A stretch of 64,000 nt of DNA, from NCBI RefSeq assembly GCF_006861655.1, contig NZ_SESI01000002.1, positions 594,775-658,774 on the forward strand, read 5' to 3'. The stretch is from Halonotius roseus. GTDB lineage: Archaea > Halobacteriota > Halobacteria > Halobacteriales > Haloferacaceae. The translations under genes were made by a program, and so were the position numbers. Below, in pieces: positions 42,673 to 50,637 of this stretch. Position 1 is the stretch's first letter. Each line of letters starts with the position of its first letter. A model generated the notes under the pieces. The model worked only from the letters and a program-made list of their open reading frames with translations. It had not been told where the DNA came from and searched no databases.

Positions 42673-42946
42673 CGGTTTCGCCCGAGGCAGCACCGCTCTG
42701 AATCGCGTCGAGATGCGACCGTGACTGTGCATCGAGTTCGCCTCGTGGTTTCGGCTCTGGATCGGCAGAAATCTCATCGATCAACGTCTCCATTCGGTCG
42801 AGAATCCGCTCCGGTGGTGGCCCTGGTTCGATGACGACGGTGTCGTCAACATGGCGAATCGTCACCTCGGTTCCGGGGGTGAGGTCGAGAGAATCACGGA
42901 TCTCCTCGGGGATTCGAATCCGACCCTCGGAATCGACCGTTGGCAT
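42656..42946 (-). CDS. AbrB/SpoVT-type DNA-binding protein without a partner toxin
   Basis: 96 residues: MPTVDSEGRIRIPEEIRDSL and TPGTEVTIRHVDDTVVIE are the swapped-hairpin barrel fold of AbrB/MazE proteins. The C-terminal half (~45-96) is helical and acidic, as expected for a toxin-binding tail. No toxin gene lies next to it on either side: downstream is blh (convergent, overlapping by 17 bp), upstream the structured repeat. It may be an orphan antitoxin or a transcription regulator. ATG 42946 begins right at the fold; 43003 would add 19 residues. Confidence 0.75.
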   Translation of the reverse strand: MPTVDSEGRIRIPEEIRDSLDLTPGTEVTIRHVDDTVVIEPGPPPERILDRMETLIDEISADPEPKPRGELDAQSRSHLDAIQSGAASGETVTDDQ

Positions 42947-43092
42947 ATCCGAATCAACGGACGGAATGAAAATAGCTGTTTGGTCGGGAATACGATCAGG
43001 CAAGCAGGTAGGTCAGCCGGCTGGGAAACTGGCTTCCTGGCGGCCTGCGAAAATCTTCGATTTTCGGGCGACCAGAAGCCCCGCTTCTGGTA

Positions 43093-43210
43093 GACTGAAA
43101 GGGCGAGGCACTCTCGGCGAACCCCGGCGACGTAAGCACTGCAGGAGCGAACGTAGTGAGCGACGAAGCGCGCAGCGAGCCGCGGGAGTCGAGAGTGCCG
43201 AGGGCTTTCT
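43093..43210 (+). repeat. Structured repeat, copy L
   Basis: A 118-bp element homologous to the reverse complement of 47094-47205 (about 80% by eye). It begins GACTGAAAGGGCGAGG and ends AGGGCTTTCT. A 10-bp perfect stem joins 43107-43116 with 43190-43199; the inside is rich in GAGCGAA/GCGAGC words. Relative to copy R, L has an extra ~49 bp (43044-43092) with two hairpins at its left. No ORF is recognised. Confidence 0.8.
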
Positions 43211-43273
43211 ACACCTCTCAACTACTGCTAAATCTGAAAACTACTACTTCACTTCCACCCTGCTCGGCGAACG

Positions 43274-43279
43274 CTTAAC
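43274..43279 (+). promoter_or_regulatory. TATA-like box of hef
   Basis: CTTAAC is centred 28 nt before the ATG at 43304, after the end of repeat L, so the repeat is probably outside the transcript. Confidence 0.45.
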
Positions 43280-43303
43280 CGCGACGCGGCCGAACCGCGC
43301 CCA

Positions 43304-45772
43304 ATGGCGGCCACCGAAGACGTTGGCTACATCTCCCACCCGCTGCTCGCCGAGGCGTTCATCGAGCGGCGGCTCTACCAACTCCAGTTGGCCGACGCCG
43401 CGAAACAGGGCCACACGCTCGTCTGTCTGCCGACCGGCCTCGGCAAAACGACGGTTAGCCTGCTGGTGACAGCCGAACGCCTGCAGGAGGTCGGCGGCAC
43501 CGCGCTCCTGCTCGCACCGACGAAACCCCTTGTCCAGCAGCACGCCGAGTTCTACCGGGAAGCTCTGCAGATTCCCGACGACGAGATCGTCGTCTTCACC
43601 GGCGAAGTGCGTCCCGAGGATCGCGCCGAGCTGTTCGAGTCAGCCAAAATCGTCATCGCCACGCCGCAAGTGGTCGAAAACGACCTCGTCGGTAACCGGA
43701 TCTCGCTGGCCGACGTGACGCATCTCACCTTCGACGAGTGCCACCGCGGCACCGGCGACTACGCTTACGTCTACATCGCCGAGCGGTACCACGCCGACGC
43801 CGACCAGCCGCTCGTGACCGCGATGAGCGCGTCGCCCGGCGGCACCAAAGAGGACATCGAGACCATCTGCGAAAACCTCGGTCTCGACGGCGTCGAAGTA
43901 ATGACCGAAGACGACGCCGACGTTGACGAGTTCACGCACGACACCGACGTGGAATGGAAACGGATCGACCTCCCGCAGGAACTGCTCGATATTCGGGACG
44001 GCCTCAACGAGGTGATCTCGGATCGGCTCGAACAACTGCGCGAACTCGGCGTGACGAAGGCGACGAGCCCCGACATCTCCCAGAAACAGCTCAACAAGAT
44101 CAGCGCGGAGTTGCGAAAACTGATGGACAACGACCAGTCGGAGGGCTATCAGGGCATGTCAACGCACGCTGAGATCATGAAGCTCCGGCGCGCGGTGACG
44201 CTCGTCGAAACCCAGAGCGTCGAATCCGTCCGGCGGTATTTCGAACGCCAGCGCAACGCCGCCGAGAGTTCGGGAGCCTCGAAAGCCAGCCAGCGACTCG
44301 TATCCGAGCCGAAAGTCCGGGAGGCAATGCGCAAAATCGAGAGCTTCGACGACCGCCACCCGAAATTCTCACAGACGCGAATCCTGCTGGCCGAAACGCT
44401 GGGGATCAACGACGGCGAGCGCGTGATCGTCTTCACCGAATCCCGCGACACCGCCGAAGCCCTGACCGAGTTCCTGAGTGAGAGCTTCGCCACCGAACGG
44501 TTCGTCGGGCAAGGCGACAAGGAAGGATCGGATGGGATGACCCAGACCGAACAGCAAGAGACGCTGGATCGGTTTCGCAACAACGAGTTCGACGTGTTGG
44601 TCTCCACGTCGGTCGCCGAGGAGGGACTGGACGTGCCCGAAGTCGATCTCGTCTTGTTCTACGAGCCGGTGCCAACAGCGATCCGGTCGATCCAGCGAAA
44701 GGGTCGCACCGGGCGGCAGACGACCGGCCGCGTCGTCGTCCTGCTGGCCAACGACACGCGCGACGAGGCGTACTTCTGGATCGCCCGCCGCAAGGAGAAA
44801 CAGATGGAGTCCGAGCTCCGCCAACTGAAGGGCGTCGCCGACGAGGTCGAGGAAGAGTTGGACGACGATCAGTCCGCGCTCGATCAGTTCGACGGCGAGG
44901 CCAGCGACGCGAGCGATGGAGTCGCTACATCGGCAGCGACGAACGGTGGGAGCGAGGCCACCGAGAGCCAGCCCGGCTTGGCGGATTTCGGCGAAACCGA
45001 CGGCAACGACGAAAGCGTAGATGAGACGAGCGACGACGACAGCGACACAGCGAACGGCAGCGACGTAGAGAGCGACACCGACGAAGAAATCGTCGCCAAC
45101 GCCGGTACCGACACCGACGAGGTCGAGATCGTCGCCGACCAACGCGAGTTGGAATCGACGGTCGCCCGCGACCTCTCGAAACGTGAGGGAATCACGACCC
45201 GCCTCGAAACGCTGGCGGTCGGCGACTACGTCCTCTCCGACCGAGTCGCCGTCGAGCGGAAATCGGTCGCGGACTTCCTCGATACGCTGACCGGCGGCGA
45301 CCGGTCGATGTTCGAGCAGGTCGGCGACCTCGTCCGCAACTACAGCCGGCCGGTCGTCATCGTCGAGGGCGACGACCTCTACAGCGAGCGCAACGTCCAC
45401 CCGAACGCGATCCGCGGCGCGCTGTCGAGTCTCGCGGTCGATTTCAACGCGAGCATCCTCCGGACTGAGGACGAGAGCGAGACCGCCGAGTTGCTGGCGA
45501 CCATCGCCCGCCGCGAGCAGGAGACCCGCGACCGCGAGGTGTCGGTGCACGGCGAAAAGAGCACGAAGACGCTGGCCGAACAGCAGGAGTACGTCGTCGC
45601 CTCGATTGCCGACATCGGCCCTGTGACGGCACGGTCGCTACTGGAGGAGTTCGGGACGGTCGAAGCCGTGATGACCGCACGGGAGGACGACCTGCTGGAA
45701 GCCGACGGCGTCGGCGCGGTGACCGCTGAGAAGATTCGGGATGTCGTCGGCAGCGAGTACGACGGCGAGTAG
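43304..45772 (+). CDS. hef: Hef, helicase-nuclease for forked DNA (FANCM/XPF type)
   Basis: An 822-residue protein that unwinds and cuts stalled replication forks and Holliday junctions. SF2 helicase part: Walker A LPTGLGKTTVS, DECH box FDECHRGTGD, SAT-like motif AMSASPGGT and motif VI IQRKGRTGRQTTG. A ~95-residue acidic linker (~530-625) leads to the XPF-type nuclease ADQRELESTVARDLSK, LAVGDYVLSDRVAVERKSVAD (ERKxxxD site), and then tandem HhH motifs (IADIGPVTARSLLEEF, LLEADGVGAVTAEKI). The order and length match Pyrococcus and Haloferax Hef. ATG fits the TATA-like box. Confidence 0.96.
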   Translation: MAATEDVGYISHPLLAEAFIERRLYQLQLADAAKQGHTLVCLPTGLGKTTVSLLVTAERLQEVGGTALLLAPTKPLVQQHAEFYREALQIPDDEIVVFTGEVRPEDRAELFESAKIVIATPQVVENDLVGNRISLADVTHLTFDECHRGTGDYAYVYIAERYHADADQPLVTAMSASPGGTKEDIETICENLGLDGVEVMTEDDADVDEFTHDTDVEWKRIDLPQELLDIRDGLNEVISDRLEQLRELGVTKATSPDISQKQLNKISAELRKLMDNDQSEGYQGMSTHAEIMKLRRAVTLVETQSVESVRRYFERQRNAAESSGASKASQRLVSEPKVREAMRKIESFDDRHPKFSQTRILLAETLGINDGERVIVFTESRDTAEALTEFLSESFATERFVGQGDKEGSDGMTQTEQQETLDRFRNNEFDVLVSTSVAEEGLDVPEVDLVLFYEPVPTAIRSIQRKGRTGRQTTGRVVVLLANDTRDEAYFWIARRKEKQMESELRQLKGVADEVEEELDDDQSALDQFDGEASDASDGVATSAATNGGSEATESQPGLADFGETDGNDESVDETSDDDSDTANGSDVESDTDEEIVANAGTDTDEVEIVADQRELESTVARDLSKREGITTRLETLAVGDYVLSDRVAVERKSVADFLDTLTGGDRSMFEQVGDLVRNYSRPVVIVEGDDLYSERNVHPNAIRGALSSLAVDFNASILRTEDESETAELLATIARREQETRDREVSVHGEKSTKTLAEQQEYVVASIADIGPVTARSLLEEFGTVEAVMTAREDDLLEADGVGAVTAEKIRDVVGSEYDGE

Positions 45773-46127
45773 TCGACGGTGAGAGTTCGTGCTGAGCTGA
45801 GTGTGGCAGTTACTCCGTCGCTCGGTTCCCCCTCTTGTTCGGGATTGCAGGGCGCGTATTTTGGAGCGAGCGAGGAGATATCTCCAGTGGAAGAACTCCC
45901 GTTGTGAGTGCCTATGAGTACGTTTCTCTCGCTGTAGAGCAGTATGTGAGCGTTACACACGCTGAGGCAGCACGGCTGGGTCAGTTGACCAAGGTGAGAG
46001 ATCTGAGTAATTCAATTCTATAGTTCAAATATCCATACTCGACCAATATTAGGTCGTATAAACTATTAACCGGATAGTGTATCGCTTAGTCCTTAAATTT
46101 ATTAGCAACAACACCTACGCAACGCAT
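45773..46127. other. Gap downstream of hef
   Basis: 355 bp that become A+T-rich toward the right (45990-46127). A plus-strand frame of 62 codons (45835-46023) is unconvincing. TATA-like TTAAATTT precedes the small zinc gene at 46128 by about 30 nt. Nothing else is recognised. Confidence 0.4.
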
Positions 46128-46301
46128 ATGATTCGAAAAATCAGGAAAACAGTGTGTTCCCACGAGTACGAACTCCGGTCGGTTGATACGTCGGAGTTCG
46201 TCGCCTTCGAGAAGTGCTCAGAGTGCGGCAGTACCCGGCAGCGCGATGCCGCCGAGATCACTGTCGATTACGGAGAATCGGAGTACAGAACTGCTGCATA
46301 G
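46128..46301 (+). CDS. Small zinc-binding (CxxC) protein
   Basis: A 57-residue protein with basic start MIRKIRKTVCSHEYE and a CSECGSTR pair; TVCSH supplies a third and fourth Cys/His ligand, so a zinc knuckle fold is probable. Haloarchaea encode many such tiny zinc-finger proteins, some with roles in biofilm or stress. Function not known. Start ATG 46128 follows an AT-rich promoter-like stretch. Confidence 0.6.
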   Translation: MIRKIRKTVCSHEYELRSVDTSEFVAFEKCSECGSTRQRDAAEITVDYGESEYRTAA

Positions 46302-46392
46302 CTCCGCTACGCCTGCACGGCGATTCGATTACGGGCAGTAGAAGAGATTGATTCTGTAAGAGAGCCACCACCGCGAGAAGAGCAGCGTGTCG

Positions 46393-47004
46393 CTACTCGA
46401 ATTCGAGCGCGCGCAGCGTTTCGGCGGCCTCACGGGCGGCAGCCAGTAGTTCCTTCGCACGGCGCGGATCGTCGGTTTTGGCGGCCTGCTGGGAGAAGCG
46501 CGTGATCGTACCGATGAGTGACTGGCGAGCCGTGGTGAGTCCCTCGGTCGGGGGCGACGACTGCGAGGTCGATTGCTGCGTCGACTGCTGGGTCGGCTCC
46601 GGAGGTCGGCCATCGCTCGCGCCAGGATGGCCGTTGGTCGCGGGCGTATCGGTCGGCGTCGATTGCGGCTGCGTCGCCGACGACTCGGGTTCTGTCGCGG
46701 GCGACTGCGCAGCGTTGGCTGGCTGTTGTGCCCCGTTTGCCTGCTGGGTGTCCATCGGTTGCTGCGTGTCAGCCTGCTGCTGCGCATCGGCTGGCTGCTG
46801 GGTGCCGGCCTGACAGGTCGGACAGAACGTCTGGCCGTCGTGACTGAACAGCGGGTCACCACACTCATCGCAGTGCTGGTTCGTCATCGTCGCCCCCTTC
46901 AGCAACAGCTCGCTCATGCGCTTGGTGTTGGCCCGTTTCGCCTCGTCGTCGGCGTACTTCTTCCGGAGCTTCTCGCGTTCGGCTTCCTTATCGAAGTCGC
47001 TCAT
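46393..47004 (-). CDS. Sjogren's/scleroderma autoantigen p27-like zinc-ribbon protein
   Basis: 203 residues. The N-terminal helix (MSDFDKEAEREKLRKKYADD) and a zinc ribbon HCDECGDPLFSHDGQTFCPTC match the archaeal autoantigen-1 (p27) family. Next is ~80 residues of low-complexity Gln/Ala/Pro/Thr sequence with recurring QQPADAQQQADTQQ-like units, then a C-terminal helix LLAAAREAAETLRALEFE. It is suggested to act with RNA or a degradative complex; nothing in the context proves it. ATG 47004 starts the conserved helix. Confidence 0.8.
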   Translation of the reverse strand: MSDFDKEAEREKLRKKYADDEAKRANTKRMSELLLKGATMTNQHCDECGDPLFSHDGQTFCPTCQAGTQQPADAQQQADTQQPMDTQQANGAQQPANAAQSPATEPESSATQPQSTPTDTPATNGHPGASDGRPPEPTQQSTQQSTSQSSPPTEGLTTARQSLIGTITRFSQQAAKTDDPRRAKELLAAAREAAETLRALEFE

Positions 47005-47093
47005 ACGCGAGGAGACGGGCGGACACCGGAAAAACACAGCGGCTCGATGGAACGGTCATATTCAGATAAGCGGTTGAGTGAGTGATTACATAT

Positions 47094-47205
47094 AGAAAGC
47101 CCTCGGCTCTCTCGGCTCCCGGGACTCGCTGCGCTCCTCGTTCGCTTCGCTCACTGCGGTGCTTGCGTCGTCCGGGTTCGCCGGGAGAGCCTCGCCCTTT
47201 CAGTC
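47094..47205 (-). repeat. Structured repeat, copy R (inverted)
   Basis: A 112-bp element homologous, in the opposite orientation, to copy L at 43093-43210. A 7-bp stem pairs 47105-47111 (GGCTCTC) with 47185-47191 (GAGAGCC). The corresponding stem in L is GGCACTC/GAGTGCC, so the base pair at the fourth position changed on both sides and pairing survived. Confidence 0.8.
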
Positions 47206-47281
47206 CGCCAGGAGTGCGGCTGATCGGCCGGCTGACCCAGCTACTTGGCTGGTCGTCGCTGAACAACGGAGGTGAAATCAC

Positions 47282-47294
47282 CGAAACGCTTACT
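47282..47294 (+). promoter_or_regulatory. BRE and TATA-like box of mdh
   Basis: CGAAA (47282-47286) followed by CTTACT (47289-47294) is centred about 28 nt before the ATG at 47319. It argues for start 47319 rather than the upstream in-frame starts. Confidence 0.5.
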
Positions 47295-47318
47295 CGAAAT
47301 CCGGACGGATGTCAACAC

Positions 47319-48233
47319 ATGGCAAAAGTGTCAATCGTCGGTGCGGCGGGCACCGTCGGCGCGGCGACCGGCTACAACCTCGCACTGCGGGATGTCGTCG
47401 ACGAACTCGTCTTCGTCGACATCCCGGATATGGAAGACGAGACGGTCGGCCAAGCCGCCGACACCAACCACGGCATCGCCTACGACTCGAATACGGTCGT
47501 CCGGCAGGGCGAGTACGCCGATACCGCCGGCTCGGACGTGGTCGTCATCACCGCCGGAATCCCGCGGTCGCCGGGTGACACGCGGCTCGATCTCGCCGAG
47601 GACAACGCGCCGATCATGGAAGACATCAGCGCGTCGCTGGCCGAGCACAACGACGAGTTCGTCACTGTCACAACCTCGAACCCGGTCGACCTGCTGAACC
47701 GACACCTCTACGAGACGGGCGACCGCCCCCGCGAGCACGTCATCGGTTTCGGCGGCCGGCTGGATTCGGCGCGGTTCCGCTACGTCCTGAGCCAACGATT
47801 CGACGCGCCGGTCAAAAACGTCGAAGCAACGATCCTCGGCGAGCACGGCGATTCGCAGGTGCCGGTGTTCTCGAAGGTGCGCGTCGACGGCCGCGACCCC
47901 GAGTTCGACGGCGACGAGAAAGACGAGATACTCGCGGATCTCCAACAGTCGGCGATGGACGTGATCGAGCGGAAGGGCGCGACCCAGTGGGGGCCGGCGA
48001 CCGGCGTCGCCCACACGGTCGAAGCGATCCTCAACGACACGGGCGAGGTGCTGCCCTGCTCGGTCGTTCTCGACGGCGAGTTCGGCCACGACGACACCGC
48101 CTTCGGTGTCCCCGCGAAACTCGGGGACGACGGCGTCGAGGAGATTGTCGAATGGGATCTCGACGACTACGAGACGAAGCTGATGGCCGACGCCGCCGAG
48201 AAGCTGGCCGATCAGTACGACCGGATCGCCTGA
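47319..48233 (+). CDS. mdh: Malate dehydrogenase (LDH-like)
   Basis: It interconverts malate and oxaloacetate with NAD. At 304 residues it is the haloarchaeal tetrameric, LDH-like type. Marks: the Rossmann start [16 protein letters not shown], the NAD-selecting Asp in ELVFVDIPD, the coenzyme-loop [16 protein letters not shown] with the substrate Arg, [12 protein letters not shown], and the catalytic His in [13 protein letters not shown]. Its promoter lies just after repeat R. Confidence 0.96.
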   Translation: MAKVSIVGAAGTVGAATGYNLALRDVVDELVFVDIPDMEDETVGQAADTNHGIAYDSNTVVRQGEYADTAGSDVVVITAGIPRSPGDTRLDLAEDNAPIMEDISASLAEHNDEFVTVTTSNPVDLLNRHLYETGDRPREHVIGFGGRLDSARFRYVLSQRFDAPVKNVEATILGEHGDSQVPVFSKVRVDGRDPEFDGDEKDEILADLQQSAMDVIERKGATQWGPATGVAHTVEAILNDTGEVLPCSVVLDGEFGHDDTAFGVPAKLGDDGVEEIVEWDLDDYETKLMADAAEKLADQYDRIA

Positions 48234-48263
48234 CAACACGGTAAAAACCGACACGGCCGAGCG

Positions 48264-48725
48264 TTAGAACACGCTGTCAGCGGTCGCCGCGCCGACGACG
48301 CTGAAGACCGCGCCGACGCTGATCGCCCGGAACGTCACCGTGGCGACCTCGTATATCGGGACGGCCGGCGGCGAGCCGACAAACGTCGCCGGCGCGTCGA
48401 AAACGGCCGCGAGGATCGCCACCGAGCCGAAGGCGACGACCATCAGCGAGATGAATCGGATCGGCACGCCGGCGACCTGCTGTTCGTCCTCGGGATCGCG
48501 TTTTGTGTCCGCCCGGTAGAGCGCGCCGTACCCGATCAACGCGACAAGAACGATGGTGAGTGCCGCCTGAAGCTGGCCCATACTCGCCGCCAACACCCAG
48601 ACCTCCTCGGTGACGACAAACGGACCGGCCAGCAGGAAGCCGCCAACAAGCTGTTGGGCGGAGTCGGCGAATCGAAACCGACGCCGAAGCCGGCTGCCGG
48701 ACGGAAGGATCGGGCGCGGTCGCAT
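48264..48725 (-). CDS. DUF2391-like membrane protein
   Basis: 153 residues with four membrane helices (LVGGFLLAGPFVVTEEVWVLA; LTIVLVALIGYGALY; ISLMVVAFGSVAILAAVF; TFRAISVGAVFSVVGAATAD). The pattern QLVGGFLLAGPFVVTEE is typical of the DUF2391 family of archaea. No function known. It is convergent with mdh and divergent from the methyltransferase. Confidence 0.7.
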   Translation of the reverse strand: MRPRPILPSGSRLRRRFRFADSAQQLVGGFLLAGPFVVTEEVWVLAASMGQLQAALTIVLVALIGYGALYRADTKRDPEDEQQVAGVPIRFISLMVVAFGSVAILAAVFDAPATFVGSPPAVPIYEVATVTFRAISVGAVFSVVGAATADSVF

Positions 48726-48815
48726 ACAGGCCAGAAGAGCGTCGTCGTGATAAATCGGCGGGCCGCCGTGGCGGCAATGCCGATGTGTTTAGGCCCTCGC
48801 CGCAAAGAGCCAGCT

Positions 48816-49496
48816 ATGAGCGCACGCAAGGAGTTCGATAGCTGGGCCGCCGAGGGCCGCGACAAAGGGATGGAGGATCGCCACTGGCATACCGCCAAAC
48901 ACGTCCTCGCCCGGATGCCGATCGAGCCGGGCGACATCGTCGTCGACCTCGGTACGGGCAGCGGCTACGCGCTGCGCGCCCTGCGGGAGACCGCCGATAT
49001 CGGCCGCGGATACGGCCTCGACGGCGCGCCGGAGATGGCACGTAACGCCGCCGACTACACCGCTGACGACGCGGTCGGCTTCCTCGTCGGCGACTTCGAC
49101 GCCCTGCCGTTTGCCGACAACAGCGTCGACCACGTCTTCTCGATGGAGGCGTTCTACTACGCCCGCGATCCGGGCCACACCCTTGCGGAGATCCGGCGCA
49201 TCCTTCGACCAGGCGGGACATTCTACTGTGCGGTCAACTACTACGAGGAAAACGAGGCGAGCCACGCCTGGCAGGACAACATCACCATCGAGATGACACG
49301 CTGGGACAGGGCGGAGTACCGCGAGGCGTTTCGGGACGCCGGCCTCCATGTCGCCGAACAGGACACCATCGCCGACCGCGAGATCGAGATTCCGCCGGCC
49401 GAGGCGTTCCCGACCGACGACTGGGAGACACGCGCGGCGATGGTCGACCGCTACCGGACGTGGGGGACGCTGCTGACCGTCGGCGTCGCGCCGTAG
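48816..49496 (+). CDS. SAM-dependent methyltransferase (class I)
   Basis: 226 residues of the UbiE-like class I fold: SAM motif VVDLGTGSGYALRAL, acidic residue YGLDGAPEMARNAA, motif II FLVGDFDALPFADNSVDHVFSMEA and ILRPGGTFYCAVNYYEEN. The C-terminal part is specific and could be a small-molecule domain. Substrate unknown. ATG 48816 follows a possible TATA-like TTTAGG 28 nt upstream. The TAG stop lies in the first unit of a tandem repeat. Confidence 0.85.
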   Translation: MSARKEFDSWAAEGRDKGMEDRHWHTAKHVLARMPIEPGDIVVDLGTGSGYALRALRETADIGRGYGLDGAPEMARNAADYTADDAVGFLVGDFDALPFADNSVDHVFSMEAFYYARDPGHTLAEIRRILRPGGTFYCAVNYYEENEASHAWQDNITIEMTRWDRAEYREAFRDAGLHVAEQDTIADREIEIPPAEAFPTDDWETRAAMVDRYRTWGTLLTVGVAP

Positions 49497-49568
49497 TCGG
49501 CGATCGGCACGAACGGCATAGTCGACAACCGACACGAACGGCGTAGTCAACGGTCGGCACGAACGGTT
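49494..49568 (+). repeat. Three 25-bp tandem units beginning at the methyltransferase stop
   Basis: Units at 49494-49518, 49519-49543 and 49544-49568. Each begins TAGTC and ends in a CGRCACGAACGG word, with a variable middle. The first TAG is the stop codon of the methyltransferase. The array ends two bases before the possible GTG start of the next gene. Confidence 0.75.
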
Positions 49569-49594
49569 TTGTGACTGGCCGAACGCATGCCGGT

Positions 49595-50590
49595 ATGGAT
49601 CGTCGACTCGCCGTGCTTGGGGGGACACTGGCCGGGATCGCCGGGCTGGCGGCGGTCATCCTTATCGATGTGCTCGGGACGGTCTTTTTCGCGCTGACGG
49701 TCGCGTTTTTCCTGGCCCCGTTGCGGCAGTGGCTACGACAGCGGGGTCGCTCACGGCTCACGGCGACGGTCGCGGTGACGACCGCCGCGTTCGTCGGTGT
49801 GATCGCGCTGTTCGCGCCGATCGGGTATCTGGTCGGTGCGCGGTTCAGCGAGGTGGTCGCGCTGCTGAGCTCGCTGCCGACAACGATCCCGATCGAGATC
49901 GCAGGGTTCAGCGACGAGATCGTCATCGCTGACGCGTTGGTCGTTGTCGAATCATGGTTCCGAACCGCGGCAACCCGGCTCGTCGCCGCCCTCCCCGTGT
50001 TGCTCATCAAGCTCACGCTGTTCGTGCTGTTGGTGTTCTCGCTGCTCTACAACGAACGCGACATCAGAAGCAGCGTCCTCGCGGTCATCCCGCCGAGCGA
50101 ACGGGATATCGCCCACGCGCTCCACGAACGCACCCGCGAAACGCTGTACGCGCTGTACGTGCTCCAGGCCGCCACCGCACTGGGGACGTTTCTGATCGCC
50201 CTGCCGGTGTTTTTCGTCTGGGGGTACAGCTCACCGTTTGCGCTGGCAACGGTCGCCGCGATCCTCCAGTTCATCCCGGTCGTCGGCCCGAGTGTGTTGA
50301 TCGCCGCCCTCGTGATCGGGGAGTTCCTCGCCGGCGACGTGGTCGGGGCGGTGGGGATCGGCGTGGTCGGCGGCGGGCTGATCGCGTGGCTGCCGGATCT
50401 GGCGATCCGACCGCGGTTGGCGCGGCGGACAGCCGATCTCGACGGCAGCCTCTACTTTATCGGCTTTGTCGGCGGGCTGTTGAGCCTCGGGGCGATCGGG
50501 GTCATCGTCGGACCATTGGTCGTCGCGCTGCTGGCGGAGACCGCCGGCCTCGTCGCCGACGAGTTCGATATCGAGGCCGAAGAGAGCTGA
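49595..50590 (+). CDS. AI-2E family (PerM-type) membrane exporter
   Basis: 331 residues with eight hydrophobic segments in the PerM/AI-2E pattern. Residues ~200-310 include the conserved LQFIPVVGPSVLIAALVIGEF and a YFIGFVGGLLSLGAIGVIVGPLVVALL segment. Family members move AI-2, small peptides or ions; the haloarchaeal substrate is not known. The ATG at 49595 is preferred to the GTG at 49571 since helix 1 then starts at residue ~6; the GTG would lie right at the repeat edge. Confidence 0.85.
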   Translation: MDRRLAVLGGTLAGIAGLAAVILIDVLGTVFFALTVAFFLAPLRQWLRQRGRSRLTATVAVTTAAFVGVIALFAPIGYLVGARFSEVVALLSSLPTTIPIEIAGFSDEIVIADALVVVESWFRTAATRLVAALPVLLIKLTLFVLLVFSLLYNERDIRSSVLAVIPPSERDIAHALHERTRETLYALYVLQAATALGTFLIALPVFFVWGYSSPFALATVAAILQFIPVVGPSVLIAALVIGEFLAGDVVGAVGIGVVGGGLIAWLPDLAIRPRLARRTADLDGSLYFIGFVGGLLSLGAIGVIVGPLVVALLAETAGLVADEFDIEAEES

Positions 50591-50637
50591 CGCCGCGTCG
50601 CTCGTGGCAGCTCACAACACGATCGCCGCGATCACCG

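Larger units (their letters stand above)
42947..43303. other. Gap upstream of hef with hairpin-rich repeat
   Basis: A 357-bp gap. It contains a palindrome CAGCCGGCTG (43014-43023), then two perfect hairpins: 43048-43055 with 43059-43066 (8 bp), and 43071-43079 with 43083-43091 (9 bp, loop CCC). The structured repeat L occupies 43093-43210, and a promoter for hef is at 43274-43279. I see no protein gene. Confidence 0.6.
47005..47318. other. Gap between the p27-like gene and mdh with structured repeat R
   Basis: 314 bp. It carries repeat R (47094-47205), its flank GCCGGCTGACC (47227-47237, inverted copy of 43011-43021) and the mdh promoter region. An unusual string of GC-rich words repeats in the middle. 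No ORF of coding quality is seen. Confidence 0.6.

Noticed and set aside
45835-46023. A 62-residue protein in the gap after hef
   Set aside because: No family likeness, no promoter at the right distance and haloarchaeal codon bias is absent.
49595-50590. Quorum-sensing AI-2 exporter
   Set aside because: The family name is broad; no luxS or other autoinducer gene is seen, so no signalling role is claimed.
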